Of a stretch of DNA of 64,000 nt, positions 32,633 through 41,874 are shown piece by piece (positions within the stretch are counted from its first letter, which is position 1; each line of letters starts with the position of its first letter). The position numbers and the translations under genes were made by a program. Below the pieces are notes generated by a model, which saw only the letters and a program-made list of their open reading frames with translations, made no database searches and was not told the origin of the DNA. Origin of the DNA: Candidatus Nitrosotalea bavarica (GTDB lineage: Archaea; Thermoproteota; Nitrososphaeria; Nitrososphaerales; Nitrosopumilaceae); the NCBI RefSeq assembly GCF_900167955.1, contig NZ_FUYK01000007.1, positions 146,173 through 210,172 of the forward strand, in the 5' to 3' direction.

Positions 32633-33373
32633 ATGAGTAATAAACAAAATTTAGTATCTAAAAAAAATACTGAAACCGGATCTGATGATTCACATGCTCT
32701 AAAAGTTGAGAATCTTTCAAAGATCTATGATACTTCTGCAGGAAGAGTTGTTGCATTGGATAATGTGAGTTTTACTATTCAAAAAGGTGAATTTGTATCA
32801 ATTGTGGGACCGTCTGGAAGTGGAAAATCTACTGTTCTTAATATGATTGGTGCACTTGATAGGCCTACTAGAGGGAAAATCTCTGTTGATGGTATAGATA
32901 TGTTCTCTATGAATGATTCTGAGATTGCTACCTTGAGAAATGAACGAATTGGATTTATTTTCCAATCGTTTAATCTTATCAATAGAACAACTGTCCTGAA
33001 AAATGTAAAACTTCCCGGACTTATTGCTGGTATGTCACATGATATTGCAAACTTTCGTGCCATGAAAATTCTAGAAGCACTTGGTATAGATGATAAGAAA
33101 GACCAAAAACCGGTAAATCTTAGTGGTGGACAACAACAAAGAGTTGCTATAGCTCGTTCCTTGATAAATAACCCATCTATAATTTTAGCTGATGAACCTA
33201 CTGGAAACCTAGATACAAAGACTGGTGATGACGTGTTTGCCATGCTGAAAAATCTTTCACACAAATTCAAACGTACTATAATAATGGTTACTCACAATCC
33301 GGAACTTGCTGAAAAAAGTGATAGATCTATATTACTAAGAGATGGGAGAATAGAAAAAGATGTCTACCACTAA
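32633..33373 (+). CDS. ABC transporter ATP-binding protein (MacB/LolD type)
   Basis: ATPase of about 246 residues. Walker A GPSGSGKST, Q-loop FQSFNLINRTTVLKNV, signature LSGGQQQR, Walker B ILADEPTGNLDTKTG and the switch His in MVTHNPEL are complete. The sequence type (EPTGNLD, DALSKIYD-like start) is that of LolD/MacB ATPases, which work with FtsX-type permeases. ATG 32633 has AAAGGA upstream; a TTG 6 bases earlier is possible. It is followed by an exported protein and the permease, each overlapping the last. Confidence 0.94.
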   Translation: MSNKQNLVSKKNTETGSDDSHALKVENLSKIYDTSAGRVVALDNVSFTIQKGEFVSIVGPSGSGKSTVLNMIGALDRPTRGKISVDGIDMFSMNDSEIATLRNERIGFIFQSFNLINRTTVLKNVKLPGLIAGMSHDIANFRAMKILEALGIDDKKDQKPVNLSGGQQQRVAIARSLINNPSIILADEPTGNLDTKTGDDVFAMLKNLSHKFKRTIIMVTHNPELAEKSDRSILLRDGRIEKDVYH

Positions 33374-35576
33374 ATCTTTTACCAAGTTTTTCTCAAGAAA
33401 ACTTGCAGTCAAAGTTGTAATTCCAATTTTAATCCTGATGCTTTTTGCACCTACTATGATTTCATCTTTTAATGCATATGGACAGGTAACCACTACCGCA
33501 GCAACAGGAGGTAGCTTGTCAGTACAACAAACACAGGATTGTTTTGCACCTCTTACTACTATCCTTGATGCCACTTATGCAGGCCCTGTAGTTGTAGACT
33601 CGTATTGGGTAGATCAAGGAACATCTTCAACCACCGACATTACTAGCAATCCTGTCAAAAAAGAAATAGGTCCAGGTGAAGGACCTTCAGTTTTTGCGGT
33701 GGTCATGACAAACAGAAATTCAAATTTTCCCATAGAATCTGTTACTGCTTATCTTAATCTTCCATCAGGATTTACACCTACAGGAGAAAGTGCAAATCCT
33801 CAATTGCTTGAACAACACTATCAAGCAGGACGTGTTACAATTACTCCCGCCATCGCAAATTATTATGGCCAAATACCAGTTGGAGGGTCATTTACTATGT
33901 ATTTTAACATAAATGTACTACCTACTGCCGCGGTGGGTACTCATGCTACAACTGTTGTTGCAAATTATGTACAAGTGGGAGTAGTTGGACAACAATGTAC
34001 CTCTGCACTGCTTAACGTACCGCTTGTTCTTCCTGGTAAGGTAATAATGGATGCATCAATTACCAATTCAGAAATTGCACCACAAACTAAAAGTCCTATA
34101 GATATAGTAATTCAAAACAAGGGTTCTGCTGATGCAACCGGAGTTGTTGCTACAATTGCAAATCTTGGACAGTCTAAAGGTGCTACTGGAAGTTCTTCTA
34201 GCGGAGGAGCAATTACATTGTCTTCAACTACCACAAATATTGTTAATCTTGGACCTAGTACTTTCAACATTGGAACCATCCATGCAAACTCACAAGCTGT
34301 GATAAGTACAACTGTTTATCCAGGAACTGGTGCAAGTGGATCTACCCAGCAGGTAGAACTACTAATCAGTTATCAAAATGCATGGGGCAAGCTTTTAACC
34401 GCTGATGTTGTCACAGGTCTTGTCATATCTCCTAATCCACCAGAATCTATTACTTTATCATATCTTGGAAATCAATCCACTCCTGTAATTGTTTCAGGAA
34501 ATTTGGATGATCTTGATTTTACTGTATCCAATAATGGTAATAATACAATGTCTAATGTAATTATAAATCTCGTACCACAATCAACTTCTGTCTCTATTGT
34601 TGGAACTTCTACTTGGACAATACAAAACTTGCAACCAGGAGATAGACAAGTACTCTCAACTAAGGTATTTGCAGCAACTTCATTAATTAATACTCCAACT
34701 TCGTTTACACTAACTGCTAATTATGTTTCAAAAGGTCAATCTCAAACAAATTCCCTTACCTTGGGTGCATTTGTTGTAGGTGACATCAAGCTCCAAGTAT
34801 ATGGTCTATCTGCAACTACTACTGGTGGAACTTCTAGCATAGTGGGTAACTTGCTCAATCAAGGTAGTACAACTGCATTGTTTACAACGGTTCAACTTGC
34901 ACCATCCCCACTTTTGGATGCAATGAGAGCTGCAAGACTTGCAAATTCAACAAATAATCAAACTCATTCATCTACACCATCTGGACAAGGAGGCGCAGGT
35001 GGACAAGGATACTCTGGAGGTAGTGGAGCCGGAGGCACAGGTGGACAAGGATACTCTGGAGGTAGTGGAGCCGGAGGCACAGGTGGACAAGGATACTCTG
35101 GAGGAGGTACTGGCGGAGGCGCAGGACGCTCTGGAGGAGGCGGAGCAGCAAGTTCATCGCAACAATTCATAGGTGATCTTTCACCAGATTCGCCAATCCC
35201 AATCAGTGTACCGCTTAGTAGAGGAGTTAGTTCAATACCATCTGGAATGTATGTGGTAGCATTCAAGGTAGTATATGCTGATGACCTGAAGGTCTTTCAC
35301 ACTGTGATTGTAAATGGAACCGTAGCTATTTCAAAAGCTCGTCAAACCCCTACAGCTACCCACTCTGGTTCTATACTCAGTCAGATACCGATACTTAATC
35401 AAATACCTCTACCAGAACCAGTAACTATTGGAATAATTGTTGCAGTGGCAGTAGTGATTGCATTCCTGGTTAGAAAGAAAAAATTAGCAAAGAAAAAACT
35501 AAAGATGGTAACACAGGGGGATACTGACATAGTATCGATATTTGATGATACCAAAAAGAAAGAAAATGAATCCTAG
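33360..35576 (+). CDS. Large exported, C-terminally anchored protein of the ABC exporter locus
   Basis: A 738-residue protein with an N-terminal membrane signal (AVKVVIPILILMLFAPTMI), long beta-rich extracytoplasmic domains of the CARDB/S-layer type (DVTV-like strands such as LDDLDFTVSNNGNNTMSNVI), a Gly-rich segment at about residues 540-600, and a C-terminal membrane helix (VTIGIIVAVAVVIAFLV) with a long basic tail. It overlaps the ATPase by 14 bases and the permease by 11. It is probably the extracytoplasmic partner of the FtsX-type permease, in the place of a MacA-like adaptor, but it has no coiled-coil hairpin. Confidence 0.8.
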   Translation: MSTTKSFTKFFSRKLAVKVVIPILILMLFAPTMISSFNAYGQVTTTAATGGSLSVQQTQDCFAPLTTILDATYAGPVVVDSYWVDQGTSSTTDITSNPVKKEIGPGEGPSVFAVVMTNRNSNFPIESVTAYLNLPSGFTPTGESANPQLLEQHYQAGRVTITPAIANYYGQIPVGGSFTMYFNINVLPTAAVGTHATTVVANYVQVGVVGQQCTSALLNVPLVLPGKVIMDASITNSEIAPQTKSPIDIVIQNKGSADATGVVATIANLGQSKGATGSSSSGGAITLSSTTTNIVNLGPSTFNIGTIHANSQAVISTTVYPGTGASGSTQQVELLISYQNAWGKLLTADVVTGLVISPNPPESITLSYLGNQSTPVIVSGNLDDLDFTVSNNGNNTMSNVIINLVPQSTSVSIVGTSTWTIQNLQPGDRQVLSTKVFAATSLINTPTSFTLTANYVSKGQSQTNSLTLGAFVVGDIKLQVYGLSATTTGGTSSIVGNLLNQGSTTALFTTVQLAPSPLLDAMRAARLANSTNNQTHSSTPSGQGGAGGQGYSGGSGAGGTGGQGYSGGSGAGGTGGQGYSGGGTGGGAGRSGGGGAASSSQQFIGDLSPDSPIPISVPLSRGVSSIPSGMYVVAFKVVYADDLKVFHTVIVNGTVAISKARQTPTATHSGSILSQIPILNQIPLPEPVTIGIIVAVAVVIAFLVRKKKLAKKKLKMVTQGDTDIVSIFDDTKKKENES
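35001..35105 (+). repeat. 42-base tandem repeat encoding a Gly/Ser linker
   Basis: A unit beginning GGACAAGGATACTCTGGAGG starts at 35001, 35043 and 35085: two complete 42-base copies and a partial third. Each complete unit encodes 14 residues of GQGYSGGSGAGGTG type. A degenerate copy begins near 34983. The two complete copies are identical, so the number probably changes by slippage. It forms a flexible linker between the beta domains and the membrane end of the exported protein. Confidence 0.85.
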
Positions 35577-36807
35577 AGATCTTTTTTTACTGTCATTTGA
35601 GGCACTAGTTGATAGAAAGGTAAGAACACTACTTACAATTTTAATGGTTGTACTTGGTAGCAGTCTTGTTGTGGTATTAAATGGTCTAAGTGCAGGTCAG
35701 GCTGCCTTCTTAGAACAACAATTTAACACATTAGCAGCTAATGTTCTTTTTGTAGGTAGTGGACAACGTTCCCTTAGCTCCTATGCAACTTCCACAAGTA
35801 ATTCTATAACCATCAATGATGTCATTGTACAAAAACTCAAGACCCTTCCAAATGTATCGGATGTTATACCTGAGTATACAGGTTCTGTACAAATGAATTC
35901 ACAGGGAAACGTTCAGCGTGCTTCCATTACTGCAATTGATCCATCAAAATTGTCTGTCGAACTGCCAAATGTCCAATATATTGATGGTTCTACAATACGT
36001 GCAGGAGATCGATCAGCGGCATTAGTGGGAGATACGATAGTAAATCCGCCTGGTGCAGATACCGCTTTTGTCACTCTTGGAGAAACAATCAAGACAACTT
36101 CAACTTATTCTGATTCAAGTGGATCACATACAGTAATAAAAAATTACATAGTTTCAGGAATCCTAAAACCGTCTGGTAATACTGGAATTGATCGTTCAGT
36201 CATTATAAATCTCGATGCCGGCAATGAATTACTGCACAAACAAAACAAGTATGATCAACTAATAATTACTGCAACTACTCCAGATGATGTTGATACTGTA
36301 CAGCAAGAGATTACTAGTATGTTTGGAAAAACTCTTGGTGCTACAACTCCTAAAGCACTTATGGCAGTAAGGCAGCAAGCTGCAAGCGGAAACGCAGCTT
36401 TTATTCTAATGGTTGGAATTATCGCACTTGTTGTAGGTGCAGTTGGTATTGTTACTACGTTATACAATTCTGTTACAGAAAGAATTCGTGAGATAGGTAC
36501 AATGAAGGCAATAGGGGCTCAGAATGCCGAAATACTTGCGCTATTCCTAGTTGAGGCTGCTCTGATTGGCATAATTGGTGCTTCTTCAGGGATGGCAATT
36601 GGCATGGTTGCAGGTGTCCTATTAGGTATCCTTACAACCACCACTCCTACTGGAGGAGGCGCACCTGTTCACATACCACCAATCTATATTCCTACAGATT
36701 TGATTAAAGTTTGGTTACTTTCTTTGGGACTAAGTGTTTTGGCAGGAATGTATCCTGCATGGAAGGCATCAAAGCTTTCTCCAATGGTTGCATTAAGAAG
36801 AGAATAA
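35566..36807 (+). CDS. ABC transporter permease (MacB/FtsX type)
   Basis: A 413-residue protein with a first membrane helix near 20-40, a periplasm-like MacB domain of about 220 residues (VIPEYTGSVQMNSQG near its start) and three C-terminal helices with the FtsX signature VTERIREIGTMKAIGAQNAE and YPAWKASKLSPMVALR at the end. ATG 35566 (MNPRDLFLLSFEALVDRKVR) is the natural start; an in-frame ATG 24 bases earlier is possible. It overlaps the exported protein gene by 11 bases. It pairs with the ATPase at 32633 as a mechanotransmitting exporter or envelope machine. Confidence 0.92.
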   Translation: MNPRDLFLLSFEALVDRKVRTLLTILMVVLGSSLVVVLNGLSAGQAAFLEQQFNTLAANVLFVGSGQRSLSSYATSTSNSITINDVIVQKLKTLPNVSDVIPEYTGSVQMNSQGNVQRASITAIDPSKLSVELPNVQYIDGSTIRAGDRSAALVGDTIVNPPGADTAFVTLGETIKTTSTYSDSSGSHTVIKNYIVSGILKPSGNTGIDRSVIINLDAGNELLHKQNKYDQLIITATTPDDVDTVQQEITSMFGKTLGATTPKALMAVRQQAASGNAAFILMVGIIALVVGAVGIVTTLYNSVTERIREIGTMKAIGAQNAEILALFLVEAALIGIIGASSGMAIGMVAGVLLGILTTTTPTGGGAPVHIPPIYIPTDLIKVWLLSLGLSVLAGMYPAWKASKLSPMVALRRE

Positions 36808-37045
36808 AATTTAGTTTGTTTTTAAAATTTAATCTAAACGATTAGGACTTTTACAAACTAAAATTTATTCACAATCAAATTTTCATAAAATTCTTTTCTT
36901 ATTGTGATTAGGTTATATGACAAACTATGGTTATTCTGTTACCAGTCTCGAATCTTGATTTTTATGGCAAGTTTTCTTTTGAACCTTGAAAATTAAAATA
37001 TGTAATTATTAGAATTTTTAAAGTGTATCAATATTAATAGTGATT

Positions 37046-37765
37046 TTATGGTTTGATTATGCCAGCACTAATCAGGTATTGGATACTTTTGACAAAGTCT
37101 GCATCTGACATTTGACCTATTGCCCACCATTTTGCATTATTTTTGATCCAGCTAGGAATGTGATTAGTGTTTTCAGAACTGACTTGTGTTGTAGGTATTT
37201 GAATAACTCCTGTATGTATCATGTATTGTAATCCTCCTACAAAGTCCGTATCGTTAACCTGTCCTTGTGACCAATACTTTGCAGTGCTCTTTACCCATGA
37301 AGGAATGGAGATGTTACTGCTAGTTGTATTGTATCTGGTCATATTTTGTGAAAATGCACTTTGATTATTGTCATGATTAAACCCAGTCATGTTGTGTGAA
37401 ACCCATCTTTGATTATTGTCATGATTGAATGATGTCATGTTATAGTTGGTATTGCCTTGTGGGAATCCTCCTTGAACATTATTCTGACTAGACGAAGTCA
37501 TGTTATGAGAAAGCCATCTTTGGTTATTACCATGATTAAATGAAGTCATGTTGTATCCAGTGGTACTCATTGGAGTTCCTCTATGATGGTGACCGATATG
37601 TGTATGAGTTTGAGCTCCCACGTTTCCTTGTTGTGGTTGTTGATACTGACCATATGCTCCTGACAATCCCGTTGAAGTAAAAATGACTATCCCTAGAATC
37701 ATGGCAAGTACAGCTTTATTCTTTGTCATACCTTTCGCATTCATTGCAGCTTCTACGATGTTCAT
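37046..37765 (-). CDS. Secreted Asn/Gln-rich repeat protein with two C-terminal IPSW-type repeats
   Basis: Signal peptide KNKAVLAMILGIVIFTSTGL, then His/Asn/Gln-rich repeats around NMTSFNHDNNQRW (about four), then two homologous 37-residue modules beginning IPSWVKSTAKYWSQGQV and IPSWIKNNAKWWAIGQM and ending in YMIHTGVIQIP or YLISAGIIKP. These modules occur widely in thaumarchaeal secreted proteins. ATG 37765 is the longest start, but ATG 37744 lies 26 bases after the TATA-like tctttattta and fits a leaderless start better. Function unknown, probably cell-surface. Confidence 0.8.
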   Translation of the reverse strand: MNIVEAAMNAKGMTKNKAVLAMILGIVIFTSTGLSGAYGQYQQPQQGNVGAQTHTHIGHHHRGTPMSTTGYNMTSFNHGNNQRWLSHNMTSSSQNNVQGGFPQGNTNYNMTSFNHDNNQRWVSHNMTGFNHDNNQSAFSQNMTRYNTTSSNISIPSWVKSTAKYWSQGQVNDTDFVGGLQYMIHTGVIQIPTTQVSSENTNHIPSWIKNNAKWWAIGQMSDADFVKSIQYLISAGIIKP

Positions 37766-37782
37766 TAAATAAAGAATTGTGG

Positions 37783-37809
37783 CACATTGTCAATGAACAA
37801 TGTTACTGA
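37783..37809. promoter_or_regulatory. Inverted-repeat element upstream of the secreted repeat protein
   Basis: ACATTGT (37783-37789) and ACAATGT (37796-37802) form a perfect inverted repeat with a 6-base spacer. AACAATGTTACTGA at its right side is identical over 14 bases to the start of the element at 31381. It sits about 7 bases upstream of the TATA-like stretch of the minus-strand gene at 37744. Confidence 0.4.
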
Positions 37810-37855
37810 TGATTCTTGAAACTAACACGATCAAAAATTAATGTGTAAAATAAAA

Positions 37856-39046
37856 TTATAGTGCGCTAAAGTCTTTAGTCCAGTTTGAATACTCTTGAAT
37901 CATTCCTTGATTAACACTAGGTTTTCTTTTTTTAATGATCTTCTTAAAATCATCCATGGTACAATCTCGCAGTTTGACATGTGTAAGATCTTTATCCCCT
38001 TTTGCATCTGCTACACTGAAATATTCATCTATTACAGATAGCTGTGCCGATTGACAGATGTCTTTTACGTCACTTGCACTATACCCATCTGTTAATTGAC
38101 CAAGTTCTAATGAATTTACTGAAGCATCTTTTTTTAGTTTTGATAAATATATTGAAAAGAGACTTTCTCTTGCTTCTAGTGCTGGCAGTGGTATGTATAC
38201 TCTTTTTGAAAATCTTCTAAGAAACGCCCAATCTAATTTCCAAGGCTTGTTAGTAGCTGCAATAACATAAGTTTGAAGATTTTTTCCCTTGTCATTTATT
38301 CCATCCATTTCTGTAAGGAACTGGTTCTTTACTCTAATCTCTCCACCGTTCTCATTCTGCGAATTTCCAAGGAGCGAGTCTACCTCATCAATTAACATTA
38401 TAACTGGTACATTTTCTTTTTTAGAAGAATCCCGTGCCATGTGAAATAGCTTGGATACATTTTTTTCAGCATCACCTAGCCATTTACTCATCATTGAAGC
38501 TGCATCGACATTTATGAAATAACCTGCAATCTCACTGGCAGTTGCTGCAGCAAGCATTGTTTTTCCACATCCTGGAGGTCCGTATAGAAGAATTCCTCTT
38601 GGCCAACCCAGTGTGAAGAGTTCTGGTTTTCTGGCAGGATATACGATGGCTTCGCGTAGTGCTGTCTTGACATCCTCTAGGCCTATTACTTCCTTCCAAC
38701 TGACATTTGGTTTTTCTTTTAATATCATGTTTTCAAGATTGTTGTTAGAAACTGTTTGATTGGAGTTACCTTGAGATGAACCGTTGTTGCCAGAATTTTC
38801 GTTTGGAGATGAATTATCAGGCGAAGATTGTAACTCGCCTATTCTCTTCTGGTACTGTTCACAATGTTGTTGATAAACGGCATTCAAAGTATTATCTGGA
38901 AAAAGATGGATTAGTCTTGTTAGTGCCTCAATAGCTCTCTGATAATTAGTAATCGCAATGCCTCTAGCACCTTGGTTGTCTTGCTTTATTGCCTCAGCTG
39001 CATATTTGCCAGCTACATCTTCTAATGCTAGTGCAGCTTCGCTCAT
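37856..39046 (-). CDS. cdvC: CdvC/Vps4-like AAA ATPase
   Basis: ESCRT-disassembly ATPase of the archaeal Cdv division machinery. Residues about 1-80 form an MIT-like helical bundle (SEAALALEDVAGKYAAEAIK), followed by a Ser/Asn/Gln linker and an AAA module with Walker A GPPGCGKTM, Walker B IMLIDEVDSLLG, sensor ATNKPWKLDWAFLRRFSKRV with the Arg finger, and a C-terminal Vps4 helix. ATG 39046 (MSEAALAL) is preferred over ATG 39079, which adds an odd 11-residue extension. CdvA and CdvB are not in the window. Confidence 0.92.
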   Translation of the reverse strand: MSEAALALEDVAGKYAAEAIKQDNQGARGIAITNYQRAIEALTRLIHLFPDNTLNAVYQQHCEQYQKRIGELQSSPDNSSPNENSGNNGSSQGNSNQTVSNNNLENMILKEKPNVSWKEVIGLEDVKTALREAIVYPARKPELFTLGWPRGILLYGPPGCGKTMLAAATASEIAGYFINVDAASMMSKWLGDAEKNVSKLFHMARDSSKKENVPVIMLIDEVDSLLGNSQNENGGEIRVKNQFLTEMDGINDKGKNLQTYVIAATNKPWKLDWAFLRRFSKRVYIPLPALEARESLFSIYLSKLKKDASVNSLELGQLTDGYSASDVKDICQSAQLSVIDEYFSVADAKGDKDLTHVKLRDCTMDDFKKIIKKRKPSVNQGMIQEYSNWTKDFSAL

Positions 39047-39161
39047 GATGATATCACTATTACATTCAATGATTTCCAAGGTATGCGTTACTGTGAAATC
39101 GTATGGTGCTATTAGTTAAATTAGTTAAAGCGATTTTTTCTTTGCTTTTATTTTTGATTAA

Positions 39162-40556
39162 TTGATTATCTATCTGATATCTATTATAATACCCAATTAT
39201 GATTACTATTTGAGATATAATTTGGAACCGCTTGAATTTTGTGATATTTGCTTTCAGAAAGGAAGACCGAATCTATGTGAGACATACAAGAATGAATTTA
39301 CAAAAATCATTTCGTTACAATTTTCACAAAAATCAAGGCTGGATAAAGTTCTCAATAGGCTAGAGATTAGACCCAGATCCGTCGAGAAACGTTGGACACT
39401 TGTTATGGATTCTGAAAAACGAAAGGAATTTCTTGATTCATTGTGGGGAATGGCAATTACGGTTCATACATTAGAAGATCATGTAAAAACTATAACAAGG
39501 CTTTACAAGCCAGATGTAAGAAAACTTGGGGAAGAAAAACAAGTCGAACTTCCTAGTCCAGAAACCTGGGAAGAGTTTGATCCTAAATCGCGAGACTGGA
39601 CTCCCATAAAAGTTGAAACAAAGAAAGAAAAATTCTATGTCAAAGTAAATCTTGGCAACGTACTCAAATGTTCAAGTTTTGAAGGAACAACTTATTTTCG
39701 TACTTATCTGAATGATTCAACTCCAATGCTTGCACCTATGGAGAAACGTGCGGTATACAATATTGTATCTACAATTGCCCAGCCAATAGCAGCTTCCTGG
39801 AAATCTGATGGTGAAGGTAAACGTGGATTTATTGAACAAAATCAGTTACCCAATACACCAGATGAGATTTTCAATGTCTTGCGAAGATTGGCAACTGTGG
39901 ATAAGAGAATTCCTGATACTTTGATATTTGAAAGTGATGATTTTGAGTTGGTAAAAACTGTACTAGGCTGTATCAAGATTGATCTGATAAAATCCTCTGA
40001 AACCATAACTACATTATCTGATAAAAAATCTGATACTCCTATACCACTTGAAGAGATACAAAAGGATCGACTTCAAGTCATGCTGGATATTGTTAAAGAG
40101 ATGAGTGGTAAGATTGAATCTGGAAAAGACGAACTGACTATTTCAGGTACTCGCGGTTTGGTCAAGATAATATTTGTAGACAATGATAAAAGTGCTCAAG
40201 ATGGAAATATGGTACGAATATCTGTATCTGCACTTGAAGATCCGCCTAGGTTTATAGAAATTTTATTTATGATCAAAAAAAGATTAGGTCTTTTAGATTT
40301 GCCACTTGAGAATGTATTGAGTCAGCATTGGCCAATCATATCTGATAATGATTTACAATATGTAATCCAGACTGCAATTTCATGGTGGTCAAACAATCCT
40401 GTTTTGGCTACAAAAATAATTGGAGATGGAGACAAGTTTGCCAAAGTACGAGAATGGAATAATAAAATTAAGCAAGGAAAAATTCGTTCAACTCTTGATA
40501 CTATAACACTAGGAAAGATAATCAAACAAAAGGAATCAAATCTAATCATAAAGTGA
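39162..40556 (+). CDS. Conserved hypothetical protein, 464 residues
   Basis: No family recognised. The likely true start is TTG 39222 (LEPLEFCDICFQKGRPNLCE), because the 20 residues before it are hydrophobic and lack conservation-like composition. It contains an N-terminal Cys-x2-Cys...Cys group (CDICFQKGRPNLC) and a beta-rich central domain (KVNLGNVLKCSSFEGTTYF), and the second half is mainly helical. It is divergent from cdvC across about 80-140 bases, which may be shared control. No enzyme motif is visible. Confidence 0.65.
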   Translation: MIIYLISIIIPNYDYYLRYNLEPLEFCDICFQKGRPNLCETYKNEFTKIISLQFSQKSRLDKVLNRLEIRPRSVEKRWTLVMDSEKRKEFLDSLWGMAITVHTLEDHVKTITRLYKPDVRKLGEEKQVELPSPETWEEFDPKSRDWTPIKVETKKEKFYVKVNLGNVLKCSSFEGTTYFRTYLNDSTPMLAPMEKRAVYNIVSTIAQPIAASWKSDGEGKRGFIEQNQLPNTPDEIFNVLRRLATVDKRIPDTLIFESDDFELVKTVLGCIKIDLIKSSETITTLSDKKSDTPIPLEEIQKDRLQVMLDIVKEMSGKIESGKDELTISGTRGLVKIIFVDNDKSAQDGNMVRISVSALEDPPRFIEILFMIKKRLGLLDLPLENVLSQHWPIISDNDLQYVIQTAISWWSNNPVLATKIIGDGDKFAKVREWNNKIKQGKIRSTLDTITLGKIIKQKESNLIIK

Positions 40557-40637
40557 AGAAAAATTTCTTTCTAAGGTATTGTCAATTCTATCTTCATTTC
40601 CTGTCATCTAAACAATAGAACTAGTAATTGTGGGGAG

Positions 40638-40699
40638 GGTCTACAAAAATCCAGAAAACCTTGACATGTAAAGGAATCTCTGTAGACCGATCTACAGAG
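40638..40699 (+). other. Two mutually exclusive hairpins in a convergent intergenic gap
   Basis: In the gap 40557-40879 there is a perfect hairpin: CTCTGTAGA (40678-40686), loop CCGA, TCTACAGAG (40691-40699). The left arm's TGTAGACC (40681-40688) can instead pair with GGTCTACA at 40638-40645. A third hairpin, CGATC/GATCG, lies at 40778-40792. The gap lies between the 3' ends of two convergent genes, so terminator or processed 3' RNA is the natural reading. The rest of the gap shows no convincing gene. Confidence 0.4.
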
Positions 40700-40879
40700 T
40701 ACTATTTTTATCTAAATATTGTCTATAGTATATTCGATCATAGCATAGTCCACTTGTTTGTTACATGGTATGTCACACGATCAATAAGATCGAGTAAATG
40801 GATTCATTTTTTTTATAAATCGTTATTTTCCTAATACGGAATTATCTATTTGTGTCATGGAAATATATTCGAGAATAAT

Positions 40880-41284
40880 CTATTGTACTAGTTCTACTTT
40901 TCTACTGTTGATTATTGTCTCTGAAATTTTGTTCTTGATCTCTATTGGATTGATGCTGGGTTTTGATATTATTAATAACACATAGTCTAACATCTCAAAT
41001 GATAGAACTGTAAATTTCTCTCTCTCAAGAATGGAACTAAAGACATTGCCAAATTCATGATTGTGTTCCTTATTCATGTTAGATTTTAGTACGCATTCCA
41101 TGAAGAGCATTTCTCTTTTCTGTGGAGTAAGATCTTTGTTAATGCCTTCCTCTTTGGCAATCATTTCTATGGCTCTACCTTTGTTATTTAGCACTGCAAT
41201 TAACTCAATATCCTCGTCAATCTTTGCAATGTTGCTACAAAGGACATCAAACTCAAACAGACTCTCAAAATAACTTGTTGTCAT
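40880..41284 (-). CDS. Roadblock/LC7-like small protein (DUF6659-type)
   Basis: A 134-residue protein distantly like the one at 31440: DVLCSNIAKIDEDIELIAVL and NNKGRAIEMIAKE at the start, a central LFMECVLKSNMNKEHNHEFG, a beta strand FTVLSFEMLDYVLLII and a C-terminal helix. The arrangement of strands and helices and the length fit the same family, with little direct identity. A role is unknown; a sensory partner protein is the usual suggestion. Confidence 0.65.
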   Translation of the reverse strand: MTTSYFESLFEFDVLCSNIAKIDEDIELIAVLNNKGRAIEMIAKEEGINKDLTPQKREMLFMECVLKSNMNKEHNHEFGNVFSSILEREKFTVLSFEMLDYVLLIISKPSINPIEIKNKISETIINSRKVELVQ

Positions 41285-41472
41285 ACTATTGTGATGTATT
41301 TGGTGGATGAAAAGGATAAGCCGTATAGAATGTTATTACCTATGATATCAATATAGTACTAAGAGATTACATAGTATTGTTTCTACAAATATTCTCATCA
41401 TGCCTATTTTCTGGGAAACTCTGCGATCAAGTTTTTATTTGATAATAATTATTTGTTTTTTAGGTAATTATT

Positions 41473-41835
41473 TTGGAACTAATTACAATGACGGTACAAT
41501 ACAAAGTGAAAAAGAAAAAACTCACTAAAGCAAAAGATGCACTGTCAGAGTACGTGGATGCAGTAAAAAAAAATGAATCAGGAACAATCGAATACAAAGT
41601 GTTTCAGGATGATGACGACAGTTCTTCATTTGTACACATAATGTCCTTTGCAGATAAAAATGCCAAGAAAACACATGAAAAAACTGAGCATCTAAAAAAA
41701 TTGAAAAAAATTCTAGTCCCAATCTCAAAAGGAAAAGCTGTGTATACTACTCTGACGGAGGTTAAGTTTGTCAAATCACCAGAAAAATCCGAAGAAACCC
41801 CCAAAGATATGGTACCCTCGCACAAGCCAATTTAA
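41473..41835 (+). CDS. Antibiotic biosynthesis monooxygenase (ABM)-fold protein
   Basis: A 120-residue protein. ITMTVQYKVKKKKLTKAKDA, EYVDAVKKNESGTIEYKVFQ and SSFVHIMSFADKNAKKTHEK match the dimeric ABM ferredoxin-like fold, with the order strand-helix-strand-strand-helix. TTG 41473 or ATG 41488 may be the start. The C-terminal 25 residues are polar and probably disordered. ABM proteins are small heme-free or heme-degrading oxygenases or stress proteins; the ligand is unknown. Confidence 0.75.
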   Translation: MELITMTVQYKVKKKKLTKAKDALSEYVDAVKKNESGTIEYKVFQDDDDSSSFVHIMSFADKNAKKTHEKTEHLKKLKKILVPISKGKAVYTTLTEVKFVKSPEKSEETPKDMVPSHKPI

Positions 41836-41874
41836 TAAAATTTTTTATACTCGTATAATAAGTTGGTTTTCTAA

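Noticed and set aside
34964-35266. Proline-rich minus-strand frames over the Gly-rich repeats
   Set aside because: They are the complement of the GGX repeats in the exported protein, not genes.
40628-40834. A 68-codon plus-strand frame in the 40.6 kb gap
   Set aside because: Aromatic-rich, no ribosome site and crossed by two hairpins; taken as non-coding.
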